From contig DASQDI010000155.1 in the NCBI GenBank assembly GCA_035634255.1, forward strand, positions 1 to 43,993: a stretch of DNA of 43,993 nucleotides, in the 5' to 3' direction. Numbering within the stretch: the stretch's first letter is position 1; each line of letters opens with the position of its first letter. Position numbers and translations under genes: made by a program. This document shows positions 5,976-14,800 of the stretch, piece by piece. This DNA is from DATLMR01 sp035634255 (lineage in GTDB: Bacteria > Acidobacteriota > Blastocatellia > UBA7656). The notes below the pieces were generated by a model. It searched no databases. It was not told the origin of the DNA and was given only the letters and a program-made list of their open reading frames with translations.

Positions 5976-6529
5976 GCGTTACGGCCGTGGCCCGGCGCTA
6001 CGCGGAGGCTATCGCGGATGTCGCCATCGCGCACGATCTGGTGGACCCGATTGATTCGGACTTGCGGACGTTCGTCGACATGATGTCGCAGAGCCGCGAG
6101 CTTCATCACGTCTTCGCGAGCCCCGTCATATCGATGGACGAGAAGGCGCGCGTCCTCGACGCCATCATCGAGCGGGCGCGCCCCAACCGGATGTCGGCGA
6201 ACCTCTTCAAGACCCTCCTCCGCCATTACCGCCTCCATAACCTCGACGCGGTCTACGAGCAGTTCCGCCGCCAGATGAACGAGCGCAAGGGCCTGATCCT
6301 GGCCGAGGTGACGACCGCCTCTCCCCTCAACGCGGAAGACCAGGCGGCGCTCGTCCGGAGGCTTCAGGAGATGATGGGCCGGCAGGTCGAGGTCAGGTAC
6401 GCTACCGATTCGTCTCTGATCGGGGGCGTGGTGACGCGGATCGGGTCGGTCATCTACGACGGCTCGATTCGCACGCAGCTTGAGTCGGTGAAGAACCGCC
6501 TGAAGCAGGGGCCGGGGGGCCTGGACTGA
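5972..6529 (+). CDS. atpH: ATP synthase F1 subunit delta
   Basis: The 185-residue protein starts VTAVARRYAEAIADVA, the usual OSCP/delta opening. It has the C-terminal family region RLQEMMGRQVEVRYATDSSLIGG followed by VVTRIGSVIYDGSIRTQL. Delta (OSCP in mitochondria) joins the b stalk to the top of the alpha3-beta3 ring. The length is normal. ATG 5972 overlaps the stop of the b gene as ATGA. The next gene (alpha) follows after about 80 bases. Confidence 0.95.
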   Translation: MSVTAVARRYAEAIADVAIAHDLVDPIDSDLRTFVDMMSQSRELHHVFASPVISMDEKARVLDAIIERARPNRMSANLFKTLLRHYRLHNLDAVYEQFRRQMNERKGLILAEVTTASPLNAEDQAALVRRLQEMMGRQVEVRYATDSSLIGGVVTRIGSVIYDGSIRTQLESVKNRLKQGPGGLD

Positions 6530-6610
6530 GGTGGACCGGGCGGGGATTGAAACCTAATATAAAAGAGGAAGGTTAATAAAACACGGCCTGGCAGATACGG
6601 GAGAAAAGTA

Positions 6611-8167
6611 ATGAACGGAATCAAAGCAGACGAGATAAGCAAGATCATACGCCAACAGATTGAGGGCTTCGATACGGGCGTCGAGGTCAGCGAGGTGGGG
6701 ACGGTCCTGCAGGTCGGTGACGGGATCGCCGAAATTTACGGGCTCGAACGAGTGATGGCCGGCGAGCTGCTCACCCTCCCGCACGACGTGGCGGGCATCG
6801 CGCTCAACCTCGAAGAGGACAAAGTCGGCGCGGTGCTGTTCGGGGAGTACACCAAGATCAAGGAAGGCGACACGGTCAGCCGCACCAACCGCATCATGTC
6901 CGTGCCCGTGGGCGAGGAGCTCCTGGGCCGGGTGGTCGACCCCCTGAGCCGGCCGCTCGATGGCCGCGGGCCGCTCGACACGGGCGGCAAGTTCAACGAG
7001 ATCGAGCGGATCGCGCCCGGCGTCATGGACCGCCAGCCCGTGCGCGAGCCGATGTACACGGGGCTCAAGGCCATCGACTCGATGGTGCCCGTCGGGCGCG
7101 GGCAGCGCGAGCTGATCATCGGCGACCGGCAGACCGGGAAGACCGCCATCGCCATCGACGCGATCATAAACTCGAAGGGCAGGGACCTGATCTGCATATA
7201 CGTCGCCATCGGGCAGAAGGAGTCGACCGTGGCGCAGGTCAGGAAGACCCTCGAAGAGAACGACGCGATGGACTACACGATCATCGTGGACGCTTCGGCC
7301 TCCACGCCCGCGGCCATGCAGTACATCGCCCCTTACGCCGGGTGCGCGATGGGCGAGTACTTCCGGGACCGCGGCCAGCACGCGCTCTGCATCTATGACG
7401 ACCTCTCCAAGCACGCATGGGCGTACCGCTCCATATCGCTGCTGCTCCGCCGGCCGCCCGGACGCGAGGCGTACCCCGGAGACGTTTTCTACCTCCACTC
7501 CCGCCTGCTCGAACGCGGGGCCAAGCTGTCGGACCTGCTCGGCGGGGGGAGCCTCACGGCCCTGCCCATCATCGAGACGCAGGCGGGCGACCTTTCGGCT
7601 TACATCCCGACCAACGTCATCTCGATCACGGACGGGCAGATATTCCTCGAAGCGGACCTCTTCCACTCCGGGGTCCGGCCCGCGATCAACGTGGGCAACT
7701 CGGTCAGCCGCGTGGGCGGGTCGGCCCAGATCAAGGCGATGAGGCAGGTGGCCGGGACGCTGCGGCTCGACCTCGCGCAGTACCGCGAGCTGGCCGCGTT
7801 CGCGCAGTTCGGCTCCGACCTCGACAAGGCGACACAGGCGCAGCTCAACCGCGGGAAGCGTCTGGTCGAAATCCTGAAGCAGCCCCAGTACTCGCCGATG
7901 CCGGCCGAGCAGCAGGTGGTCGTCATCTGGTCCGCCATCAACGGCTTCGTCGACGACATCGCCGTCGAGGACGTGGGCAAGTTCGAGCGCGGGCTGCTGA
8001 GCTTCCTCGAAAGCGCCTACGGGTCGCTGCTCGTCAAGATCCGCGAGAAGAAGGTGATCGACGACGCCCTGCGCGAAGAGATCAGCGCGGCGGTCAAGGA
8101 CTTCAAGGAGCGGTTCACCGCGGACTCCGGCAGCGCGTCCGCCCCGAGCCAGGTGGCGGCGGACTGA
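6611..8167 (+). CDS. atpA: ATP synthase F1 subunit alpha
   Basis: The 518-residue protein is a full-length F1 alpha subunit. It has the N-terminal beta-barrel (about residues 25-95) and the nucleotide-binding domain with Walker A GDRQTGKT at residues 171-178. The conserved VSRVGGSAQIKAMRQVAG follows, with the arginine that completes the catalytic sites on beta near residue 367, then the helical C-terminal domain. Alpha carries the non-catalytic nucleotide sites of the hexamer. GGGAG lies a few bases before ATG 6611. The C-terminal tail has extra Ser/Ala/Pro residues. The catalytic beta subunit is not encoded in this window. Confidence 0.98.
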   Translation: MNGIKADEISKIIRQQIEGFDTGVEVSEVGTVLQVGDGIAEIYGLERVMAGELLTLPHDVAGIALNLEEDKVGAVLFGEYTKIKEGDTVSRTNRIMSVPVGEELLGRVVDPLSRPLDGRGPLDTGGKFNEIERIAPGVMDRQPVREPMYTGLKAIDSMVPVGRGQRELIIGDRQTGKTAIAIDAIINSKGRDLICIYVAIGQKESTVAQVRKTLEENDAMDYTIIVDASASTPAAMQYIAPYAGCAMGEYFRDRGQHALCIYDDLSKHAWAYRSISLLLRRPPGREAYPGDVFYLHSRLLERGAKLSDLLGGGSLTALPIIETQAGDLSAYIPTNVISITDGQIFLEADLFHSGVRPAINVGNSVSRVGGSAQIKAMRQVAGTLRLDLAQYRELAAFAQFGSDLDKATQAQLNRGKRLVEILKQPQYSPMPAEQQVVVIWSAINGFVDDIAVEDVGKFERGLLSFLESAYGSLLVKIREKKVIDDALREEISAAVKDFKERFTADSGSASAPSQVAAD

Positions 8168-8205
8168 CCTGAAGGTCGATCAACGTTAACCGGCTTAACC
8201 AGACG

Positions 8206-8230
8206 GGCCGCCCGCGACGGGCGGGCGGCC
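8206..8230 (+). promoter_or_regulatory. GC-rich hairpin between atpA and atpG
   Basis: GGCCGCCCGC (8206-8215) pairs perfectly with GCGGGCGGCC (8221-8230) around loop GACGG, in the 78-base gap between alpha and gamma genes. It ends 15 bases before the gamma start codon. With no T-run it is more likely an mRNA-stabilising or translation-tuning hairpin than a terminator. Confidence 0.6.
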
Positions 8231-8245
8231 TCCGGCTCATAACTC

Positions 8246-9157
8246 ATGGCAAACCTTCAAGACATCAGGCGGCGGCTCCGTTCCGTCCGCAACATGCAGC
8301 AGATCACCCGGTCCTACAAGATGGTGTCGGCCGCGAAGCTGCGCCGCGCGCAGGACCGCCTCGTCGCCGCGCGCCCCTACGCCAACACGATGATGCGCGT
8401 GCTCGGGAGGCTGGCGTCGCGCGCGGGCGATTACAAGCACCCCCTGCTCGAAGTGCGCGGGGACGAGCGTTACGTGCTCGCCCTGGTCACCGCCGACCGA
8501 GGGCTCTGCGGCGCGTTCAACACCAACCTCATCAAGGCCGCCCAGAGGTTCGTCAACGAGAACCGGGACAAGCGGGTTGAACTCGTCGTGATCGGGCGGA
8601 AGGGGCGGGACTTCTTCCGCCGCCGCGACGTACCGATAACCGCGGAATACGTCAACGTCACCGCGCGCACGGTCGATCACGCGGACGCGGCGGAGATCGC
8701 GCGCGAGCTGATGAGGATGTACACGGAGGAAGGCTCGACCGTCGACAAGATCCTGGTGCTTTACAGCGAATTCAAGTCGGTGCTCTCGCAGCGCGCCGTG
8801 GTCAAGCAGCTACTCCCCATCGCCCCCGAAGAGCTGTCCGGCCAGACGGAGGCCGCGCCTGCTCCGGGCCGCGCGCAGGAGAGCCCCGAAGTCCTGATCG
8901 ATTACCTGTACGAGCAGCCCGCTGGCGACATCTTCGGCAACCTCCTGCCGAAGTACGTGGAGACTCAGGTCTTCTACTCGCTCCTCGAATCTGTCGCGAG
9001 CGAGCACGGCGCCCGCATGACGGCGATGGACTCCGCCTCGAAGAACGCGGGCGAGGTGATAGAGACGCTCACCCTCAACATGAACCGCGTGCGGCAGGCG
9101 TCCATCACGCGAGAGATAATCGAAGTCGTGTCGGGCGCGCAGGCCCTCCAAGGGTAG
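8246..9157 (+). CDS. atpG: ATP synthase F1 subunit gamma
   Basis: The 303-residue protein begins with ANLQDIRRRLRSVRNMQQIT and MVSAAKLRRAQ, the N-terminal coiled-coil helix of the rotating central stalk. It has the conserved DRGLCGAFNTN segment of the Rossmann-like middle domain and ends with MTAMDSASKNAGEVIETLTL and NRVRQASITREIIEVVSGAQAL, the C-terminal helix. Gamma turns inside alpha3-beta3 and couples proton flow to ATP synthesis. The middle part has a small Pro/Ala-rich insertion (AAPAPGRAQESPE). The start is ATG 8246 with a weak ribosome site. A terminator follows, so the cluster ends here without beta and epsilon. Confidence 0.97.
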   Translation: MANLQDIRRRLRSVRNMQQITRSYKMVSAAKLRRAQDRLVAARPYANTMMRVLGRLASRAGDYKHPLLEVRGDERYVLALVTADRGLCGAFNTNLIKAAQRFVNENRDKRVELVVIGRKGRDFFRRRDVPITAEYVNVTARTVDHADAAEIARELMRMYTEEGSTVDKILVLYSEFKSVLSQRAVVKQLLPIAPEELSGQTEAAPAPGRAQESPEVLIDYLYEQPAGDIFGNLLPKYVETQVFYSLLESVASEHGARMTAMDSASKNAGEVIETLTLNMNRVRQASITREIIEVVSGAQALQG

Positions 9158-9194
9158 GAGGATTCGCCCGCCGACCTTGAGCCGAAAGCCATCC

Positions 9195-9225
9195 GAGCCC
9201 CGCTCTATTTAAAGGCGCGGGGCTC
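9195..9225 (+). terminator. Terminator after the ATP synthase cluster
   Basis: GAGCCCCGC (9195-9203) pairs with GCGGGGCTC (9217-9225) around a 13-base loop and is followed by the T-rich TCTTCTTTGTT. This is a typical intrinsic terminator for transcripts leaving the gamma gene. Confidence 0.75.
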
Positions 9226-9250
9226 TCTTCTTTGTTATGATCTATGGACG

Positions 9251-9742
9251 ATGGCGGAGAACATAACGACAGCCGAAAGCTCCGTCGCGAGCAGGATAAT
9301 CAGGTACTGGCTGCCGGTCGCCATAGCGCTCGGCGGCATGTATTATTTTTCCACGGACATCTTTTCGGGCGATAATACGCGCAGTTTCATCAGGGACCTG
9401 CTCGAACGGTTCATGCCGGGGGTGAGCAGCGCGACCGTCCTGAAGGTCAACTACGTCGTGCGCAAGTGCGCGCATTTCGTCGAGTACGCCGCCCTCGCCG
9501 CGCTCCTCTACCGCGCGTGGCGCGCCGACAGCCTCATCAACTGGAGGCCGCGCTGGGCCATCTACTCCTTCGCGATGGTCGTGGTCTGGGCGCTCATCGA
9601 CGAGTACCACCAGACCTTCACGCGGTCGCGGGGCGGCTCCGTCTTTGACGTGATGATAGACACGGCGGGCGGACTGTCGGCGCTCGTCCTGATCGCCCTC
9701 TACACGAACTCGCGCCGCCCTTCGAAGGGCGGGAGCACCTGA
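9251..9742 (+). CDS. VanZ-like membrane protein
   Basis: The 163-residue protein has about four membrane segments and the VanZ family signatures RKCAHFVEYAALAALLYR and IDEYHQTFTRSRGGSVFDV, with GlyGly before the last helix. VanZ proteins give low-level teicoplanin resistance in enterococci, but most homologues have no known role and are simply inner-membrane proteins. Length fits the family. The start at ATG 9251 lacks a strong ribosome site. The gene lies between the ATP synthase terminator and the convergent M28 peptidase gene, so it is probably transcribed alone. Confidence 0.85.
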   Translation: MAENITTAESSVASRIIRYWLPVAIALGGMYYFSTDIFSGDNTRSFIRDLLERFMPGVSSATVLKVNYVVRKCAHFVEYAALAALLYRAWRADSLINWRPRWAIYSFAMVVVWALIDEYHQTFTRSRGGSVFDVMIDTAGGLSALVLIALYTNSRRPSKGGST

Positions 9743-9767
9743 AACTCAGGCCCGGCGCGCCGCCGCG

Positions 9768-11930
9768 TTACTTCCCGTAGCCTACGACGCCGATCTTTTC
9801 CAGCACCCGAAGGTAATCCACAACGTCCTCCGTCGCCACCGGCCCGTAGGCCGCCGAGATGTAGTCGCGGATGTCGGAGACGGTCCGCTTCCCGTCGACC
9901 AGGTTCAGGATCTCGTAGGCGATCACGTCCCCGCGCGGCCTGCCCGTGACCCGCTCGACCACGCGCATGTCGTCGGAGCCCGCGCGGTCCGCCACGTAGT
10001 CGTAATAGTAAACGTTCATCGGCCCCATCACCCTGCGCGCGGGCACCCGCCTCAGGTCCGCGGCCGCGGTGCGCGGTCTGGTCGCTTCCTTCGGGTTGCT
10101 CGACTTCGGCTGCTCCTTCGCCTCGATGGTGAAGATTATGCGGTTGCCTTTGCGCTGCTCCGTGAGCTTGCCCGTGAGCAGCAGCCACGAGCCGCTCAGT
10201 TGATCGACGAGGCTCGTGACCCTCGCTTCGAGCGCGCCGTCCTGCGGCGCGAGCGCGAGGACCGTCCCCAGCGCCTCGACCTCTCTTTCGAGGGACCGGG
10301 CTATTATGTTGCGCGCCTCCTCCGGCCCATTGCCCCCCGCGGCTTCGAGCAGGCGGGCGCGCTCCCTCTCCTTGGGCACCCGCGCGAGCGCGCGGGCGAA
10401 GACCTCCGAGGCGAGCCTCCCGGCGTCGTCGGAAGTGGCGCGGGCGAGGAAGTAGCCCGACGCGGCGGCGATGAAGGTCGAACGCTTGATCTTGGTCGGG
10501 TCTATGTTGGCCGGGGTGTCGTTGTTGGTGTGGATGAATACGTCGGGCCAGTCGCGCAGGTAGATGGTCGGCACGCGGAACGACCCCTCCTGGTAGACCT
10601 CGTGGTCCGAGCCCATCTCGAAGGGCGTGACGTCGGCGACGAGGCTGTCCTTGCTCCCCTCGGGGGAGACGAGCGCGTCCTCGAAACCGGCTCCGGAAGC
10701 CCCTTTCAGGCTCCCGGCAATCGCGTACTCGGCGAACACCTCCGAGACGGTGTTGACCGCGCTCGGGAGCGAGGCCGGGGTCTGCGTGACATGCAGGACC
10801 GACTTCGTTACCGCGTAATTGCCGCCGACCATGTCGCAATGCACGGCGGCCTTCATGCGCCGGACCACCTCCGGGTGCTCGGCGAAGTAGGCGAGCGTCC
10901 CGTTGATCTCGGGCGGCCAGATGAAGCGGATGGTGCGGCGCGGGCGGGCGATCTCCCCCCTGCGGATCAGGGTGCTTATCGCGCGGGCGGCTTCGAGTAT
11001 CGCCGCCGCGCCCGAGGCGTTGTCGTTCGCGCCGGGCTTCTGGTGGCAGAGGTGGCAGGTGAAGATTATCTCTTCGTCCGAGAGGTCTGAGCCCGGTATG
11101 ACGGCCGTCACGACATCGTAGTAGCCGGGCCGCATCTCCGCCCTGACCCTCGCGCGGAGGGTGATCTGCTCGCCGCGCGCGAGCCGGTCGCGGTACTCCC
11201 TGGCGCGCCGGAGCGAGATCATGAAGGCGAACCTGTTCGCGCCGTCGTACGGGGAGAGGTGGCCCCACCGCACGTTGTCCGCGTAATCGCCCGACCAGCC
11301 GGTTGCCTGATTCTGCTGGTAGCTGAGTATCCCGGCCGCCCCGCGCTCCCGGCACGCGCGGGCGTGCACGGTCGCGACGTTCCCGCCCGCGAGCACTATT
11401 CGGCCTTTCACGTCCCGGTTCTCGTAATCCTCTGGCGAAGTGCCCGCGCCCACGTCGACCAGTGCCGCCGTCACGTCCGCGCTCTGCGAGTAGTCGGCGA
11501 GCGCCACGCTCATCTCCGAGTAGTCCGCGATCTTAACGCTTCGCGGCCCCGCCTCCCACAACTCGCCCGCCTCCGCGTCCCACCCCGGAGTCGACTTCAG
11601 GGTGTGGTAGGTCTTCTCCCCGTCGGCGGCGAACCGCTCGACCCGCACCTGTTCGAGGCCATACTCTTTGGCGCGGGCCGCGATGAACTCGGCCGCGCGC
11701 GAGAAGCCCTTCGAGCCCTGCACCCTGTGAAAGCGGCACAGCTCGACGACCGAGTCCTTCGCGACGAGGCCGCTGATTTCCGACCCGAGCGCCGTCACCT
11801 CCCTGTCCGACAGCAGGGGCGTCTTGTTGTAAACCGGGTCGCCGTTCGCCGGGCGCGCGTCCGGGACCGCGAACAGCTGCGGCTGCACCAGGAGGGCAAG
11901 GATTACAGAGAAGGGCAGGAGCTTCTTCAT
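9768..11930 (-). CDS. Secreted M28 family metallopeptidase with PA and PqqD-like domains
   Basis: The 720-residue protein has a signal peptide (MKKLLPFSVILALLVQ, cleavage near residue 22). A protease-associated domain (about 150-260) is followed by an M28 zinc aminopeptidase domain (about 270-510). Probable zinc ligands and catalytic residues are His296, Asp303 in GANDNASG, Glu341 in PEINGT, Asp366 and His467 in HTNND. Two helical segments follow. The last 55 residues (AYEILNLVDGKRTVSDIRDY onward) resemble the winged-helix fold of PqqD-like domains. M28 enzymes release amino acids from peptide N-termini in the periplasm or outside the cell. ATG 11930 has GAGG eight bases upstream. The tail domain is unusual for a secreted enzyme. 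Confidence 0.88.
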   Translation of the reverse strand: MKKLLPFSVILALLVQPQLFAVPDARPANGDPVYNKTPLLSDREVTALGSEISGLVAKDSVVELCRFHRVQGSKGFSRAAEFIAARAKEYGLEQVRVERFAADGEKTYHTLKSTPGWDAEAGELWEAGPRSVKIADYSEMSVALADYSQSADVTAALVDVGAGTSPEDYENRDVKGRIVLAGGNVATVHARACRERGAAGILSYQQNQATGWSGDYADNVRWGHLSPYDGANRFAFMISLRRAREYRDRLARGEQITLRARVRAEMRPGYYDVVTAVIPGSDLSDEEIIFTCHLCHQKPGANDNASGAAAILEAARAISTLIRRGEIARPRRTIRFIWPPEINGTLAYFAEHPEVVRRMKAAVHCDMVGGNYAVTKSVLHVTQTPASLPSAVNTVSEVFAEYAIAGSLKGASGAGFEDALVSPEGSKDSLVADVTPFEMGSDHEVYQEGSFRVPTIYLRDWPDVFIHTNNDTPANIDPTKIKRSTFIAAASGYFLARATSDDAGRLASEVFARALARVPKERERARLLEAAGGNGPEEARNIIARSLEREVEALGTVLALAPQDGALEARVTSLVDQLSGSWLLLTGKLTEQRKGNRIIFTIEAKEQPKSSNPKEATRPRTAAADLRRVPARRVMGPMNVYYYDYVADRAGSDDMRVVERVTGRPRGDVIAYEILNLVDGKRTVSDIRDYISAAYGPVATEDVVDYLRVLEKIGVVGYGK

Positions 11931-11976
11931 GATCGTGCCTCGTTTTGACTGGGTTGGAAAAGAATGTGGAGTCAGA

Positions 11977-12006
11977 GGAGGGGGGGCTTCAGGGGCCCCG
12001 CCCTCC
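11977..12006 (-). terminator. GC-rich hairpin after the glycosyltransferase gene
   Basis: GAGGAGGGGGGGC on the left and GCCCCGCCCTCC on the right, with one or two mismatches, fold around a short TTCAGG loop just beyond the stop of the gene ending at 12028. No T-run follows on the minus strand. It probably marks the 3' end of the glycosyltransferase transcript. Confidence 0.45.
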
Positions 12007-12027
12007 CGGTCGAACTCTCAGTACAAA

Positions 12028-13956
12028 TTATCTCTTCGACTTCTGATCGCGCCGCATCTTCAGGCCGCTCTGCGCAATCGACATCACGGTCGCGTAGGCG
12101 TAGCCGAACAGGTAGATCATAAGAAACGGGATCGTGCCGAATATGCGGGTCTCAATCGCGTACCAGACCGTGAAAATGAAATAGAGAGTGAAGAGCATTT
12201 CGAGCACGGGCACCTTGATCCTCCTGGGCACGTAGCTCTTCTTCACCCACGTCGTGTCGCTGGTCGCTTCGATGCGGTACTTGGGAGTCCGCACGAAAGG
12301 CGACTTGACCCCGAGAAGGGCTTCGAGTACCGCGCGCGCGTTGGAGAACGTGAGCGCGATGCCCATGCTCATCACGACGGGCAGGTACTTGAGCGTGCTC
12401 TTCCACGTCTCCGGGTGCAGGTGGCGCTGGGAGACGACGTAAAAGGCCACGACCGAGAGGGTGGAAAAGGTCAGGATCGGAACGTCGAGCACGAACAGGT
12501 GAAAGAACCCCTGGTTGTAGCGCACGATCAGGATCGGCAGGTTTATGAGCGCGAGCACGATCACGAGTGGCGCGGCCAGGTTGCCCGTCAGCCTGAAGAA
12601 CTGTTCGAGCTTCACCTGAAACGGGAGGCGCGGGTCGTGCCAGATGCGTTTGAACATCTTGAGGCCGACCTGTACCACGCCCTTGGCCCACCGCTTCTGC
12701 TGCGACTTGAATGCGTTCATCTCGACCGGAAGCTCCGACGGCACGTCCTCGTCGGCCAGGTAGACGAAGTGCCAGCCCATCAGCTGGGCGCGGTAAGAGA
12801 GGTCCGTGTCCTCGGCGAGGGTGTCGTGCTGCCAGCCGCCGGACCACTCGATGGCCTCGCGCCTCCACATCCCGGCCGTGCCGTTGAAGTTGAAGAAGCC
12901 TCCGCACCGGTTGCGCGCCGTCTGCTCGATGGTGAAGTGCGCGTCGAGCATTATGGCCTGCACCTTCGTCAGGAGCGAGTAGTCGGAGTTGATGTGGCTC
13001 CACCGCATCTGCACCATGCCGACCCGCTCGTCGGTGAAGTAGTCGATCATCTTGCGGATGCAGTCGGGGCGGGGCACGAAGTCCGCGTCGAAGATGAGCA
13101 CGAACTCGCCGGAAGATTTCCTGAGCCCGGCCTCCAGAGCGCCCGCCTTGAAGCCCTCACGGTTCTCGCGGTGGTGGTAGATGATGTCGTAGCCTTCGTC
13201 GAAGTACTTCCTGACGGCCCGCGAGGCTATCTCGGTCGTCGCGTCGGTCGAGTCGTCGAGCACCTGAATCTCCAGAAGCTCGCGCGGGTAGTCGAGCCTG
13301 ACGACCGACTCTATCAACCGCTCCGCCACGTACATTTCGTTGAAGAGCGGCAGCTGGACGGTGACGCGCGGCAGGCGGTTGGGCGCGAAGACGGCTTTCG
13401 GCTTCGGCCCCTTATCCTTGTAGCGGAGGAAGAGGTAGACCATCCGGTACCGGTAGACGCCATAGACCGACAGCAGCCCGAGTATGCTGAAGTAGGTCCA
13501 CATCAGGTAGATGTCGAGCGCGTCGTTGACGTTCAGGTAGCTGATGTTGCCCGCCGGGTAGCCCCCGCCCTGGGGCGCGGACGAGGCGATGAACTTGTCG
13601 ACGGAGTCATTGCCCGTCACGCGCACGGGCGTCGTCACCAACTCCGCCTGCGCGACCAGCCCGGCTCCAACCCGCACCATGCTCAGGGCCGGCTCGATGC
13701 CGGGGTATTGAGTTGATAGAAGGTAACGGCCCGGCTTCACGTCCTCGAAAACGAACGCGCCTTCCGCATTGGTCTTGGTCTGGTACTCCTGCCCGGAGTC
13801 CATGTCGCGCGCGGAGACGATCACCCACGCCCCGCCTACGCCCTGCAGGTCCAGAATGCTCCCCCGAATAGACCCCTGCGCGGCGGCTAAAGCGGCCGCG
13901 GCCGAGATCATCAGGCAGAGAGCCGCGGGCAGCGCGGATTTGAATAGCTTCGTCAT
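12028..13956 (-). CDS. Family 2 glycosyltransferase with fused carboxypeptidase-regulatory-like domain
   Basis: From ATG 13956 (AGGTG nine bases upstream; GTG 13968 is an alternative) the protein has 642 residues. It has a signal sequence (MTKLFKSALPAALCLMISAA), then an Ig-like carboxypeptidase-regulatory-type domain (about 28-110, with NAEGAFVFEDVKPGRYLLS). A membrane segment lies near 150-168. The processive GT2 core follows with DDS (234-236), DAD (290-292), ED (382-383) and QQKRW (419-423), then several C-terminal membrane helices. These motifs are those of cellulose-synthase-like and glucomannan-synthase-like (CslA) enzymes, which make and export a polysaccharide from sugar nucleotides. 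The sugar cannot be told from sequence. The exported N-terminal domain fused to the enzyme is notable. Confidence 0.9.
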   Translation of the reverse strand: MTKLFKSALPAALCLMISAAAALAAAQGSIRGSILDLQGVGGAWVIVSARDMDSGQEYQTKTNAEGAFVFEDVKPGRYLLSTQYPGIEPALSMVRVGAGLVAQAELVTTPVRVTGNDSVDKFIASSAPQGGGYPAGNISYLNVNDALDIYLMWTYFSILGLLSVYGVYRYRMVYLFLRYKDKGPKPKAVFAPNRLPRVTVQLPLFNEMYVAERLIESVVRLDYPRELLEIQVLDDSTDATTEIASRAVRKYFDEGYDIIYHHRENREGFKAGALEAGLRKSSGEFVLIFDADFVPRPDCIRKMIDYFTDERVGMVQMRWSHINSDYSLLTKVQAIMLDAHFTIEQTARNRCGGFFNFNGTAGMWRREAIEWSGGWQHDTLAEDTDLSYRAQLMGWHFVYLADEDVPSELPVEMNAFKSQQKRWAKGVVQVGLKMFKRIWHDPRLPFQVKLEQFFRLTGNLAAPLVIVLALINLPILIVRYNQGFFHLFVLDVPILTFSTLSVVAFYVVSQRHLHPETWKSTLKYLPVVMSMGIALTFSNARAVLEALLGVKSPFVRTPKYRIEATSDTTWVKKSYVPRRIKVPVLEMLFTLYFIFTVWYAIETRIFGTIPFLMIYLFGYAYATVMSIAQSGLKMRRDQKSKR

Positions 13957-14121
13957 AGTTTGCGTCACCTGTACCGAGCGCTTTGATGCGCGCGAGTCGG
14001 CTGAAGTTGGTAATCAGCCAAGCGCACAGTATAGGGGTGTGACGCGCCCATTTCAAGATGAGAGGCGCCTTTCGCGACGGCCGTTTCCCGCGCACTCGGC
14101 CGCGCGTTCGGGCCGCCGGGA

Positions 14122-14760
14122 TCAATACGGGGGAGGCTGACCCCCTCCGTAAGGCGGCTCGTTGGGCGGAGGCGCGGGCGGGCCGGGGGGAGGCGCGGGC
14201 GGGGTGAAGCCCGGACCCGGACCCGGATAATAGCCCGGCGGATAGCCCGGCCCGCCCGGAGGCGGCGTCTGGCCCTTGCGCTTCTCGAACAGGGCGACCC
14301 CGATGATGCCTCCGAGCGTGGAGAAGGCGACCATCACGACGGAGAACCATGCGAATTGGAGCAGGCCCGCGAGCAGCTTCTGAGTGAAGGTCTGATTCTC
14401 CATCTGCTGGATCATCTGCCTGAATGTTTCGCGGAGCTCCGGGTTGTTAGAGCCGTCGGCCACCTGTCGCATGATGTCCAGGGATATTGACTGGGTGAGA
14501 ATGCCGAGCGGCACCCCGAGCACCAGGTAGACCCCCGCGCCGACCAGGCCCGCGAGCGCCCCGGCCGTAGCGCCTTCGCCCGAAGTTATGGGGAGGACCG
14601 GCGACCGCTTTATCAGCATGCGCGCGGCGATCACCCCGCCCAGCACGATCCACAGGCAGCAGCAGGCGTTGAAGAAGCTGATGACCGGGATGGATGAAAG
14701 CAGTCCGCCGATGAGACCGCCCACGATTGCGGGCTGAAGCTTGCTCGGTTTTTCAACCAT
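14122..14760 (-). CDS. Membrane protein with proline/glycine-rich tail
   Basis: The 212-residue protein has four predicted membrane segments, in the areas VGGLIGGLLSSIPVISF, CCLWIVLGGVIAARML, ALAGLVGAGVYLVLGVPL and FAWFSVVMVAFSTLGGII. A cytoplasmic helix between them is rich in Gln and Glu. The last 45 residues are mostly Pro, Gly and Tyr. A Cys-Cys-Cys run (NACCCLW) sits at the start of the second segment. The pattern resembles the small DUF4199/DUF5518-like membrane proteins of unknown role seen in many Acidobacteria, but I cannot name the family with confidence. ATG 14760 follows a good GGAGGAATCGTA ribosome site. It is 40 bases downstream of the DUF2085 gene and may share its transcript. 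Confidence 0.75.
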   Translation of the reverse strand: MVEKPSKLQPAIVGGLIGGLLSSIPVISFFNACCCLWIVLGGVIAARMLIKRSPVLPITSGEGATAGALAGLVGAGVYLVLGVPLGILTQSISLDIMRQVADGSNNPELRETFRQMIQQMENQTFTQKLLAGLLQFAWFSVVMVAFSTLGGIIGVALFEKRKGQTPPPGGPGYPPGYYPGPGPGFTPPAPPPGPPAPPPNEPPYGGGQPPPY

Positions 14761-14800
14761 TACGATTCCTCCATTGCGACGTTTCGAAGAGGCAGATGAG

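Noticed and set aside
11929..13716. Long plus-strand frame of 595 codons
   Set aside because: It is opposite the glycosyltransferase gene and shows the His/Arg/Val-rich bias typical of antisense frames in GC-rich DNA.
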